From: Jaapia argillacea MUCL 33604
Taxonomy: Eukaryota; Basidiomycota; Agaricomycetes; Jaapiales; Jaapiaceae
Length of the DNA: 31,594 nucleotides
Direction: 5' to 3'
Assembly: GCA_000697665.1 (NCBI GenBank)
Contig: KL197793.1
Location: 1-31,594, forward strand
Part shown: one piece after another, positions 9,595 through 19,560 of the stretch
Numbering within the stretch: position 1 is the stretch's first letter
How the letters are laid out: the number at the start of each line of letters is the position of its first letter
Notes under the pieces: model-generated
Database searches by the model: none
The model's input: only the letters and a program-made list of their open reading frames with translations
What the model was told of the DNA's origin: nothing
Position numbers and translations under genes: made by a program

Positions 9595-12500
9595 GTGCTC
9601 GGTGACCCATTAACCTGGGAACCAGCAAGGTACAATGACACAGGAATGGCTTTTGGCAACCCCCACAAGATGGAGCTCATCACGGCTATCCGCTCCTCCT
9701 TCAACCCTCCCTGTTTCGCATTGGATGACTACAGCCTGGATGGCACTCAGTGGGTTACTCTGGCAGGTTGGGGTCTGGGTCCACGTTTCCTGTGTGTTAA
9801 GAGGCTACCTACAACTGTTGAGAAGAACGTGTTAGGACAGTGGAAACCCTCAGATTGGGCCATATACCCCAACTGGTTCGATGAGAGTAAGCCCTGGCTG
9901 TCATACATCCCACAGAAGAATCTCGCCCTCAGCCCTCACTGGCTCTTTTGCTACCACAAGACAGCCGATAGACTTCTGCGCCCCTCCAAACACAATGCAC
10001 CCTCCTTAAATTTAAACCAGGGGGCAGGACCGCCTGTCACGATGACGTTAAGAGGATTGAGACCCTTCTGTATGAGATTCTCCCACACGCAGGAAGCGTC
10101 GATGACACCTTTCCACTACCCAACCTGTCTTTCCTCAACAATCTATACACATCCCTGGATGATGCCCTAGCCCGGATGTGGGATTGTTGCCATGAAGCTT
10201 TAGTGAAGCTAGGCTTCGTATGCTACCACCTCCATACCTTGCCCCAGTGGGACAACCTTACATGGTTGGTCGAAGGCTTTGTCGAGATCGTGTCAGAATT
10301 AGGCCTCGCAGACGAAGCTCCAGTCCAAGGGGCTGTTATCGACATTCTTCAGATCCATCAACCCTTTGTCACCACCCTCCAACTCCTACGCCACTCTGTT
10401 CCTGTTACCTATGTATGGGGCGATGACGAGAGGGCTGCAGTGGAAGAGAAACCCACCTGGCTTCAGTGGGAACCCAGTTGCAATGGAGCAAGGAGCACAG
10501 ACGCTATTCAGACCGAGGTGAATATGCAGTTCTTGCGGAACAAGCATGAAGCCAAGCAGGCAAAATTGCAGCACTACCGGGAGTAGGCTGCTAGGAAGAA
10601 GCATTCTCAGCTGAAGCAACCCTCCCAATCGAAGCAGCCCCCTCAGACCAAGCTGTCAAAAGTGGAGAAAAAACAGCTAAAGGAGGAGAAGCAGAGGCAA
10701 GCTGACTGTGAATCAGATGACACTGCACTTGCAGTGGAGGGTGATCCACAAGTGGTGCCAGCGTATCCAGCGACACTATCTGCATGGTATCGAATCCCTC
10801 TCTTCGAGCTGGCCACCAAGATGGATGTGGATATGAACCCCAACCTTGCAACCAACAAACCGATGAGCCCATCTGGGCCATCTCAGGGCGTCGATGGTGA
10901 ACCCAATCAGCCTTCCCCACTGTTTACCCCTCCCAGACATCCCAGCCCATCACCTCGACCTCTGTCATTGATGGAGGTAGATGTGCTTCTTCCCTCTAAG
11001 CAACACACGTCTCCTCATATGCCTCCTAGGACGGGCTCTGACTATAGAGGACGTTCTAGGTCTTGGACACCAGTCTCGCCCCGCACACGGCGTACTTCCT
11101 ACTCCCCATCCCTGGACCAGCACCACACGTCTCTCTCAAGATCCCGCTCCCCACCCACATGTAGAAACTACTCTTCATCGAGGTAACGGGTTCGGTATAG
11201 CAGGCATTCATCACATAGCACTTCCCACAGCTTCAGGAGTGATGAAAGCTCATATCAAGGACGACATCACACCCCTTTACGGGATAGGTTTGACAACCCT
11301 CCAGAGAAGAGGCCTCTGGAGGATTGGATCGGCGAGTCTCACTATAACTCCCCAGTACGATCAACTCGGTTTCGATCACCTGAACATTCAGCGAGGGAGG
11401 GACCATCATTGCTCCCTATCAACCACACCAAGGACATTTGGATAGCAGGGAACATAGCTACGGATGCACATCCCCCTAGCGAGCTGAATTTGGACACCCT
11501 CATCTTGGCAGGCAGTCCAGCCGGAGGCACAGTGCATCACCTCCACTCAGACATCCCAGAAACGACAGTCCTGAGGCCTTCTCAGCGATCACCCTGATGG
11601 TTCCTATCTCCCTGCACAGCATCCCCAATTTTATTATAGCCAGTTTCACCCCCTTTCCCAGTCGTTCACCATTGACAGGCGCTTGGCAACACAACAAAAT
11701 CCCACTCCACAACGTCAACCTGGAGGAGGCGGTGATCCTGTGCGACCTGAGAACTGAGCTTCTTATATGGCATTTAGCCATCTCTAACCCGAACTGGGAG
11801 CCCAGGAACTTTGCAGCATACTTAATCTGTGTAGGGGCCAACTTCAGGCCCATGTTCTTGCTCTCACGAGTGTAGTCCCTGGGGCTGCAACATCTGGCCA
11901 CCCACGATTTGGCCAGCAGGGACCCCCTCCCAGCTGCATACAAGGCAGGGCGGGGATTCGTTCATTCGGCAAGGAAGAACGGAACCAACTACAGCAAAGT
12001 ATGTTTGGACTACGTGGAAGCCGTCAGGCTCCTTCTCTCACAACCGCATATGCGTCAGGTGTTGAAGGAAGGTGGTGTTAAGATCGTTACTTCAATGAAG
12101 TATACAATGAAAGACTTTGATACTTCTCTGATGATACCTAGGCTACAGCCACAGAGTAGAATGATGAGAGGATGGGAGACTATCAGAGATTTCCAGACAA
12201 TTGATCAGACAGGGATCAAGTTGGGACAATGTGAATAAAGATAACGATCTATATTGACAAAGTGAACAAGATGGGGAATACTAGCAAATACAGGGAAGTA
12301 TATATACTAAGATGAAGCACAGTCCGTAGTCTATAGTAGTGATAAGTAAGACAGTAGTAAGACAGTAGTAAGCATGAGTCGAAGTGAGTCAGAAAGACAG
12401 GAGTCCGTAGTTAGGGGTCTGTAGTCCGTAGTCCACAGTCGATGGTCTGATGGATGAGTCAGGGATATAGGGGTCTGTAGTCCGTGGTCTGGGTCATACA

Positions 12501-13284
12501 GGAAGGTGGAGTATTGGTGTATCAGAGGTTTGGAGTGACGGATGTTGAGTGTTTTAACGAAGGATGATGCACTGGAGGTCGGATGTGCAGGAGCGAGGAT
12601 GTATGGGAGGAATTGTCGAAGGGATATGTACCCGTCCCTTGTGTTCAGGAGAAATATGGTCATAGTGCTTGATGATCCATATATGGAAGGATCAGATGTC
12701 CATGAGGAGTGTCGAATAACAAGAAAAATGAAAATAGGCGTAGTGAGGTGTGATTCTTAACAGGTGGACTCTTATGGTGAATAGCGACAATGTGGGGACC
12801 ACCCAACGTGTATTCCAACTGCTTGACTGGTCCCTCTAGTTACACAGTCAGGGAAGGGTACACACAAGCAGAGCACGGAACATCCCTAGCGGACGATATT
12901 GTGTCGAAGGATGAGAGGAACCTCTTGCTCAAGGTAACAGAAGGCTCCCTCTCCCTCTGGCCAAACCTCGAACACTTTCAGGACTTTGAACACTGGCATG
13001 GATATTGGAACCTGGAATGTGAGAAGTGGTTCCAGGCCATATATAAGAGCATCATGAATCTGTCTCGACAACCTCTTGGGAGGACTGGTTGGAAGAAAAG
13101 TGCAAAACAACACATGTGTTCACCAGACCACCTTCTAGAACTGGGGTCCATGTCACATGCCGAATCTGTTTGTCGTCGTCTCTGCCTTCAATTCCCTAAC
13201 CTCCTCGCTTCTCGCAGCTTGCCTCCCTTACAATGGGAAAAGGACTCATACTCGGACGATATTCAGACTGTTAGTGAAGACTAG
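9595..13284 (+). pseudogene. agaric-specific hypothetical protein in the third-ORF position
   Basis: Pieces in order: frame 1, 9595 to about 10020 (WVTLAGWGLGPRFLCVKRLP, a Trp-rich PNWFDESKPWLSYIPQ block); frame 3, about 10040-11597 (LDDALARMWDCCHEALVKLG, AVIDILQIHQPF, a Lys/Gln-rich basic stretch, then an Arg/Ser-rich tail), with stops at 10584 and 11184; frame 2, 11597-12075 (PNFIIASFTPFPSR, CDLRTELLIWHLA, LLLSQPHMRQVLKEGG), with a stop at 11873; then past an inserted LTR to 12760; and frame 1, 12790-13284 (SSYTVREGYTQAE, LEHFQDFEHWHGYWNLECEK). I recognise this as a family common in Agaricomycete genomes without known function. It starts 297 bp after the chromodomain and its TAG stop shares a G with the polypurine tract, so it sits where an env-like ORF would be. 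Confidence 0.6.
12067..12509 (-). mobile_element. inverted LTR copy (425 bp) with 9-bp duplication
   Basis: Positions 12076-12500 are, in reverse complement, a diverged copy of the 5' LTR at 25763-26136. Shared blocks include TTACTTCAATGAAGTA near 12086, AAAGTGAACAAGATGGGG near 12258, TATATATACT near 12299 and the GACTACGG-type repeats at the end. In its own orientation it runs TGTATGACC...CTTAACA. The target GGAAGGTGG is present on both sides (12067-12075, 12501-12509). Removing the LTR and one copy rejoins the host reading frame as VLKEGGVL. It is a solo LTR in the third coding region. A 9-bp duplication is longer than the 5 bp usual for this superfamily. Confidence 0.8.
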
Positions 13285-14098
13285 GGGGGCTATGTAATGG
13301 GTATGTGATGTGTAGCCTTTGCAAACAGCCGAAGCGGACTTGTAATATATTAGAACTCAGCGCGCGCGTCTATGTATCATACGTGAGACTTAAACTTAGA
13401 ATTATCTGCTCATTACTATCCACTTTCAACATCCTAAGCTGACGGTTGATTGGTGAATCGAGTGACTTACTTAAATTCTGATATCTTACGGTTAGCCTTT
13501 CCACTCACCTCGTGTCTCGCGTCCCACAAAGGACATGATACACCTTTTACCAGCAACAACAGATCTTCTGCGCATCTTTGATGTGCTCTCGTGACTCGGG
13601 ATGGTTGTATACTCAACCGTGCCTCACCTTTGAGCATCCTAAGGAGCTACTTACAGGTAGCACTTAGGGACGCGTTCTACGTGTGTTTGATCATGAGGTT
13701 CCCCACTCAAGACTTCACACCAGTATAACGTTAAGGCTCATCAGTGTTGACTGAGGACACATTCTGGTATCAGTAGTGAGCTGTCAGAGCTCAGCTGTTA
13801 CAAAGGTGGACACTGGGAGGAGTGTCTTCACCCTGGCCGGCCTTAACCATCCTCAAAATCCCTGCCCTCCCCCAGGAGCAGGACAGGCTAGATCATTTTC
13901 AAACCCCCCTCTTGTGAGAAGTAACTTTACTCACAAATCTCTCGAACCCACTGCACCCAAAGTTCTAACCGATCCTCATCTGCGCCCTAAACCTACACAC
14001 TCACTACCAACTGTGATGGGCACATGAGTAGAAGCAGAACATAGTAACTCTCTTGTGAATAATACCCCTGGACGGGAGGCGAATATGACCAACTTTCA
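13284..14098 (+). repeat. polypurine tract plus LTR-like segment (right)
   Basis: GGGGGGCTATGTAATGG (13284-13300) repeats the junction at 5106. The proposed LTR begins TGTAATGG at 13293 and may end ...CTTTCA at 14098, giving 806 bp with TG...CA ends. It holds structured module D. A GGCGCC sequence (ATGGCGCCGCCTG, 14099-14111) follows at once and looks like a primer-binding site of the TGGCGCC type, which would make this the 5' LTR of a further unit as well as the 3' LTR of the pol element. Low similarity to the 5115 segment, apart from the start and hairpins, means the right boundary is uncertain. Confidence 0.4.
13601..13690 (+). other. structured module D: upstream hairpin plus junction
   Basis: Upstream hairpin ATGGTTG-TATACT-CAACCGT (13601-13620) matches the position of ACGGCTGT/ACAGCCGT in module C with changed pairs, and both are followed by GCCT. 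The GA/A hairpin is CCTAAG-GA-GCTAC-TTACAG-GTAGC-A-CTTAGG (13638-13668). The next helix is ACGCG-TTCTA-CGTGT (13670-13684, one G-T pair). The closing stem TTGAGC / GTTTGA (13630-13635 / 13685-13690) relies on three G-T pairs and is weak. Order and spacing are as in module C, about 310 bp after the TG start of the LTR-like segment. Confidence 0.6.
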
Positions 14099-14568
14099 AT
14101 GGCGCCGCCTGCCTTAGCAACTCATAGATGACTATCTTGTAGGCAAGGATGAGCTTTCAACTGTGCTTCGGGATTCTGTCTGTTTTCTGTACTTGTTGAT
14201 TCATTTTGCAGCTTCCTATCCAAGCTGATCTCCGTTATCTTGACACTTCACTTCAATCGTCCTAGTGTCTTGCCTCAAGTACTGTTGTTCATACAATCTT
14301 CTCTCTCCTTGGGGCTGTGTTCAAAGTCATGCTTTCAACGTGTTCTGTTCATAGGCAAGCTGGGTTCCCCACATATATCCCAGGGGCTCAAATCTTGACT
14401 GTCCCCAGTCAACCTCCTACACTCTTTTTGCTTTCAATGTCTGACAAATTCTCGTGCAAGACTGCATTCGCAGATAGGAGACTGATGGTTCTGTTCACCA
14501 AACTTGGTGTGATGATGCTGTACATGTCCAGGTGTGTTTTGGTTCCTTCATAAGTTGTCCTCACGAAG
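14099..14568 (+). other. possible leader after the right LTR-like segment
   Basis: It starts with the GGCGCC primer-binding-site-like sequence at 14099-14111. A short frame at 14317-14553 has no recognisable domain. Intron-like signals are present (GTAGGC near 14140; a pyrimidine stretch ending in GCAG near 14211), but I cannot build a gene from them. Confidence 0.3.
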
Positions 14569-14946
14569 TTGAATCATCAGGTTTTCTTTTTTGGACAGAC
14601 TGTTGATACTGCAGTGTTGGCTGAGTATAAGAAGTGGGAAGTCTGTCCTCCAAAACCTTCAGTGGATTGGAAAGAGTTCGAAGAGAAGTGGTGTTTTAAC
14701 AACCTTGCTCGTCAGCTTATCCAGGAGGCGGAGGCAAAGAAGGCTGCTGCTCGTTGTTGTGACCTTGCCACCACCTCAGTTTCCTCTTCTTCTACCTTGT
14801 CATCTCAATCCACTACTGCCCTCTCCTCGTCATCCAAGGCTTCTTCCAAATCTGGTCCTCCTGCTTCTGCTGCTGTCACTTCTTCCAAGGAGTCTGAAGG
14901 TAGCAAAGAGGAGGAGGTTATGATCATTGATCCTCCTGTGAGCTAA
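14569..14946 (+). CDS. hypothetical Ser-rich, acidic protein (possible fragment)
   Basis: A 125-codon frame opens with a non-ATG triplet, so the true start must be upstream or in another exon. The N-terminal third is ordered and Trp-containing (KKWEVCPPKP, DWKEFEEKWCFNN). A helical Glu/Ala/Lys stretch (IQEAEAKKAAAR) follows, then a 50-residue poly-Ser/Thr region and an acidic end (SEGSKEEEVMIIDPP). Modest-sized proteins of this layout occur as gag or nuclear proteins in repeat-rich agaric DNA, but I do not recognise it. It lies about 470 bp past a possible LTR end and could be a gag exon. Confidence 0.4.
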   Translation: MNHQVFFFGQTVDTAVLAEYKKWEVCPPKPSVDWKEFEEKWCFNNLARQLIQEAEAKKAAARCCDLATTSVSSSSTLSSQSTTALSSSSKASSKSGPPASAAVTSSKESEGSKEEEVMIIDPPVS

Positions 14947-15454
14947 CCCTGTCTTCCTAATCTTGGGGTGATTGATACTGATTGTCAGGTTCCTTGTACG
15001 AAATTCTCTTGCACGTCAGACTTCTTAACTTTTCCTCCTCTTGTACAATAGGGCAAGGCTGCTTTTAATTTAAGGAAAATTTGGGGCGAAATGTATTGGG
15101 TGCTGATCATCATCAGTAAGGGTTCCCAAGATTCAAGTCCAAGTGTTACAATGTTGAGATGTTGAGATGTTGATATGGTGCTTTGATTCGAATCCTTGGA
15201 TTGTTGATCCTTCTTCTTTGAATACTGTCTCCATGCCCCTTCTATATCCCAAGACCCTAGAATACTTCCTGGCATTCCAAGTTCGCTTATCTACTCGTGC
15301 TGAAGCCATGCTCCTTAATCATCCTCCTCACTTTCTGATATTCGATTGGCACCACTAGGCAAAGAATGCAAGGGCCTTATTGGTGAGCTCTTATTGATTG
15401 ATCTGATTCTTTCTCAGGATTCAATCATCCTGCTTTCCCCAGGCTGAGCATATT
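14947..15454. other. no gene recognised
   Basis: Only short frames occur on both strands (for example 15167-15358, plus), without a domain or good codon pattern. Intron or intergenic sequence between the two hypothetical fragments is possible. Confidence 0.4.
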
Positions 15455-15679
15455 TTGCTTGAACGCGCGATCACCCTATTCTCCTTCGCGGTGCCTCCAA
15501 ACCCTTTTGATTGGAGTGGATTTTCACAAGAGGTGACGAATGTGCTTGCCATGTACAAAGTACTGAACAGTACTCATCCAGGATGTGAGGTATGTGAGTA
15601 CGAAGAGGAGGAGGCATTATACAATGTATTGTCGGAGGTGTGTGAGAAATGCGGGGCTCATTGTATTCTGGTAGAGTAG
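15455..15679 (+). CDS. small hypothetical protein with paired cysteines
   Basis: This is a 74-codon frame starting with a non-ATG triplet. It has a Trp/Phe-rich start (NPFDWSGFSQEV) and a Cys-rich end: GCEVCEYEEEEAL followed by SEVCEKCGAHC. The CxxC...CxxCxxxC arrangement could bind zinc. It may be the last exon of a gene whose earlier exon is at 14569-14946 or it may stand alone. I do not recognise the family. Confidence 0.3.
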   Translation: MLERAITLFSFAVPPNPFDWSGFSQEVTNVLAMYKVLNSTHPGCEVCEYEEEEALYNVLSEVCEKCGAHCILVE

Positions 15680-16640
15680 GGGCCCTTCATTTGTCATATT
15701 CTTCCTCTGTACGCTTCCCTGACTTGAGTTATATGACTTTGTACGGTTTCGTGGGTATTACCGAGATATCGAGCTTTCCAGAGTCATCATTGATCTAGAC
15801 TTGTGATATCGGCACCCTCTTGTCTTTTGACCATCATCTGCATCAATGGGCGACGTCTATCCCTCAATGCTTGCTGCGTATCTGAGACATTGCTGTAGTT
15901 TGGCCACTTGTGCTGAACTTCTTTTGAATGATTGTCCCACCAGTCCCTTGACATCTGATGAATATTTCTTGTGGGCTGTATCCACTCATGGACTAGTGGT
16001 GCGTATATTGGGATCTCTATCTGTCCAATGCCTCCTGATGTGTATCTTGTCCTAGTTCAAGTGAGACCTTTACAAGAAGAGTATCACGATGTTCTCCGAA
16101 TTCTTTCTGATGAAGGAGTGGGTGAGCGTTCCATGAATGGTAAGACATATGGCTGGGTTTGCAAATGAAAGAAAAAAAAGGGGGGGGAGCAGTCTGAGGG
16201 TTTCTAGGGCATGTAACACGGGAGTGGATGGTGCCAGAATATAGTGATATTTCAGGACCAACACATATATGTACGGAACCATTCATCTATAGTGCTAATG
16301 AAAAAGAAACCCTATGATAAGTCCAAATTCAAGGGATGTCTGAAGTTGATGATCAAAAGTAAGATATGAAAGAAGAATAGAAACAGGGGAAATCATGGAG
16401 AAAAGAGATTTGAGAGTACTCAGTGGAAAGAATATGAACAAAGATACATCCGTCCAAGACACTTCGTTCCAAAGTGAGCAAGATCAGATGGCATGTATGG
16501 AACTGTATGGCCTTCAAATCAATCTTCAGATCTGAGCTGATCATTGGGACCCTGAGAATCATCACTATCTGAGTCGTGCCTCATCACTTCTTGCTCGGAA
16601 TCCCTCATCGCGTTGTGTCCTGGAGTAGAAGAAGAAATCA
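15680..16640. other. no gene recognised; purine tract at 16166-16191
   Basis: A 69-codon plus-strand frame at 15846-16055 begins with a true ATG and has a hydrophobic, Cys-rich product, but no supporting evidence. A strong purine run, AAAGAAAAAAAAGGGGGGGG, occupies about 16168-16187, and TGTAACACGG occurs 22 bp later (from 16212). It resembles a polypurine tract next to an LTR start, but no matching LTR was found. Confidence 0.35.
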
Positions 16641-16649
16641 ATGATGAGC

Positions 16650-17480
16650 TAAAGCATAAATGATAGGGAATAACTCAAAATGCAGCAACTGGTAACTTGC
16701 TAATAGACCCACCCATCTCTGCCACAATATATGCCCCTCCCATCCTTCGCTCCATCACCTTCATAGGGCCTAAGTATCAGGGCTTCATCTTCCGCTTGAG
16801 GTCTTTTTCTACCCCGGTATTCCGAACCAGGACGAGTGAGCCCAGTTTGAAGTCATAGTCCACGATTGTAGTCAGGTAATGTCAGATGAATTGTCAAATT
16901 GAGTTGAACCGAGCCTTCTTGACCTTCTTGACCACCAATGCCAAGTCATCTTCTCATTTCTGCAGTTGTCAAGCTCTGAGGGCTATTAAATCGGTCGTCG
17001 ATAGGGGTTCTTCAATATCCAGAAGCATGTAAGTGGCTTCTGTGAGGTCAAACAGGAGGATCAGTTCTACTCCGTGGGCTAAATAAAAAGGAGAGTACCC
17101 CGTAGACTCCTGTATCATAACTTGCTTGGCCCAGAATGCGGAGTCAACTACTGATGGCCATTTGGGTTTGTCTCCATCCACTGCTTTCATGATGGCTTCC
17201 CAAACATTGAAGTGTTTCATTTCCACAATTCTATTGGCTTGAGAATTGTACGCAGAAATCCTAATGTGTCAGATGCTGTATTTGGCAGCTAAGAAGTCCA
17301 GTCCCACAATGAAAGGTCCTCCATTGTCGGTTATAATTTATTCAAGGGCCCCCCACCAGCACAGGATGGATTTGAATAAATGAGCATCGAGCCTGGACAA
17401 CATACTTATACCCCCCAGCCTTAGGCATGTGCATCACGTCGATGTAGGCTTTGTGGAATACAGTCATCAATGGGTCCTTG
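16650..17480 (-). pseudogene. pol: Ty3/gypsy integrase relic, minus strand
   Basis: Reading leftwards, YIDVMHMPKAGGYKYVVQAR (first catalytic Asp, near 17445) is in one frame. After a frame change come ITDNGGPF (second Asp, near 17325), YNSQANRIVEMKHF (Glu), the block STGYSPFYLAHGVE at about 17120-17075, DLIALRA (stop at 16969), and a C-terminal DYDFKLGSLVLVRNTG with YLGPM near 16770. Two stops, before YLGPM and after PVAAF, are TGA where I expect Arg, fitting CGA to TGA. This is a different integrase lineage from the pol at 5698-9298. RT and gag were not found, so it is an isolated fragment. Confidence 0.8.
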
Positions 17481-18105
17481 AGACACCAAAATCATAATCT
17501 CCTTGTTCCTGTCTTCCACAACATTTTTCTCAAACTCTGGGTATCTCAGAAATTCTGAACACTCATAGACATGAGGCCTGCAAGGCAGCTTGAGGAAATA
17601 TTTGTAACTCGTTGAGTTATGGGGAGAAACATGGTGTCTCAAGGAGCCATATTTGCCAAATAAAGACAAACACTGAAAACACCCCTCTGACATCGTCCCT
17701 GTACACCAGAAATCCAGCCGTTTTTTGTTCTTCTAAGGGACAGGATCTACTCTCAAGACATGAGAGAATACCTACATGCAAAAATTATGGAGGAAAATGA
17801 TGAAGTAGCCATGTTTTCAGTCCTTCATCAGGAAAACCGGTTCTGGCTGGGAATTGATCACATAGCCTCTTTTAGAAATACCTTGTTTTTCTATGTCACC
17901 TCTAGACTCAAAGAAGCCCCTAGAGAACAGGTGTTTTCACAGGACACTCTAATATAGTATTTGATGCCCAAATAGAAGGCGCTTCTAGTCTCAGGAACTA
18001 TTTAAGAATCCCCAAGGTTCAGATATTCTAGAATGTACTTTTTCTGTCTATACAAGACTTTCATAGAGCTAGAGTACAACTTCTGAAAAAATCAGAGAGT
18101 AACAC
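17481..18105. other. no gene recognised
   Basis: A 90-codon minus-strand frame (17693-17421) and a 65-codon plus-strand frame (17760-17957) are present. The minus frame abuts the integrase relic and might be decayed pol, but it shows no zinc-finger or RNase H motif that I can see. Confidence 0.35.
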
Positions 18106-18761
18106 CTACCAGATAGTCTGATAAGAATATACAGAGGTCCAATGATTTACCAAGAATGAGTTACAGTCATCTAAAACCGTGTCTGAACACCAGGCGCTCA
18201 TAACAGGGTCTTTAGCTACTGCAAGCCTACCATATTTTGGGGCTAGCTGACAGCTCTAGTGTATATCAGAAACCAGCACCACACCTTCTTAGTGTATTCC
18301 ATCAGCTCTAAGAGGAGAACAGTTGACATCATACATCATATGCTTAGAGTCGGTGGTGGACTTGAGTTTTGTAGACCATTCCACATACGTCAAAGGTCCC
18401 TTGGGCCAATTGGAGGGGCTGGGTACAGATATGGCTTTGGAATGATCCCAGATGGTGTTAGGAAGCTTGAATATGCAATGTACATGCCCAGTCCTAGTAC
18501 CTGTATAGACACCTTGAATAAAATAAAATAAAAACAAGATATAATCTCACCTTCAACTCCAGTAGACTCAGTGTTATCGTCAACAACAATAACAGCTGTG
18601 TCAAAGTAGGATGGCTTCCCCTTGCCCCTCCTTTGAGGGCTTCTCCCACCCCATATTTCATCCACACTTTTCGACCAACTGGCACATGCCCTGTTTGTTC
18701 CAGGTGGCACGAGTTCCCATGGCTTCCGCACCAAGCTGCTTTGCATCCAAGTTGCCTTCAT
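18106..18761 (-). pseudogene. C-terminal fragment of a DNA-transposon-associated protein
   Basis: Exon 1 (18761-18551, front not defined) is basic (SPQRRGKGKPSYFDTAV). A 50-nt GT-AG intron (18550-18501) joins in phase to RTGHVHCIFKLP, then GPLTYVEWSTKL, CQLAPKYGR and VLDDCNSFLVNHWTSVYSYQ, ending at 18106. Two in-frame stops (TAA 18291-18289, TAG 18258-18256) lie where the sequence otherwise continues. The pattern 'YVEW ... VLD.C..F.VN.W.S.Y.YQT' is one I recall from the C-terminal part of many Agaricomycete proteins encoded near DNA transposons. The exact transposon superfamily is uncertain. Confidence 0.55.
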
Positions 18762-19560
18762 CCATAGGTTAACAGCAATATTCTAGTGCTCGGGTGGCCC
18801 CAACAACCTTTCCCACTCGCTCTGTTGTGTAAACCTCAACCGTGCTGCTGAATCAAAATCTAGATCTGGATGATTCTGAAGACTTCAAGACACACATAGT
18901 CTAAGAATCTGAAACCGAATATTCATAGCACAGTGTATTGTCAATGCAGTCCCACTGTACTTACACATAGAAGTTTCACCTATGGGGTGCTTGAGCAGAG
19001 TGAAAATGGTCACACTGTTCAGTGTCAAACCTCAGACTCACCTGCTCACACTTTGAGCAGGGGGTTGTATATATTGTACCTCTTTATGAAGCTCTCCTGA
19101 AAATGCAGTAATGACAACAGTCACCAGTTGTCTCAATCCACCCTCCCAGCTTTCAACATAGCTTTCCATACCAAAGGAGGGGCAAATGACGACGCACATC
19201 GGCGCTTTCCTAGTAATAGAAGGAGTGGCCTTAATAGTATCCTGCTCCTACTTTTGATCATCCAGTGAGGGCAGAGAAAATTTGACATGATGAAAGATGT
19301 CTAATTTTTGAAAGAGAATAGTGTAGCAGGCGATGGCAGAGTTAGGGTCTTGCCAGCTAGACACACCAGCAAGATGTGCACCATATCCTTCCATTCTCCT
19401 CCAGAAATTTGAGATAGCACACTGTTCAGCTATTTTTTGCCTGTACTAACGCACCAGCCAAAGGGACAAAACGCCTACAATAACACACCAGCTGACCCTG
19501 GCCGACGTGGCATCAGCCCCTGTAATATCATGTTGGCCACCATAGTATAGTAATGCAGCA
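18762..19560. other. no gene recognised
   Basis: No frame longer than about 60 codons has any recognisable content on either strand. Upstream exons of the minus-strand fragment at 18761 may lie here in decayed form. Confidence 0.4.

Noticed and set aside
11500-11943. 147-codon minus-strand frame
   Set aside because: It is the complement of the plus-strand third coding region, whose family-like blocks (CDLRTELLIWHLA and others) are on the plus strand.
16166-16191. Polypurine tract of an LTR element on the plus strand
   Set aside because: The purine run and TGTAACACGG 22 bp later are suggestive, but no LTR counterpart or upstream plus-strand pol end was found.
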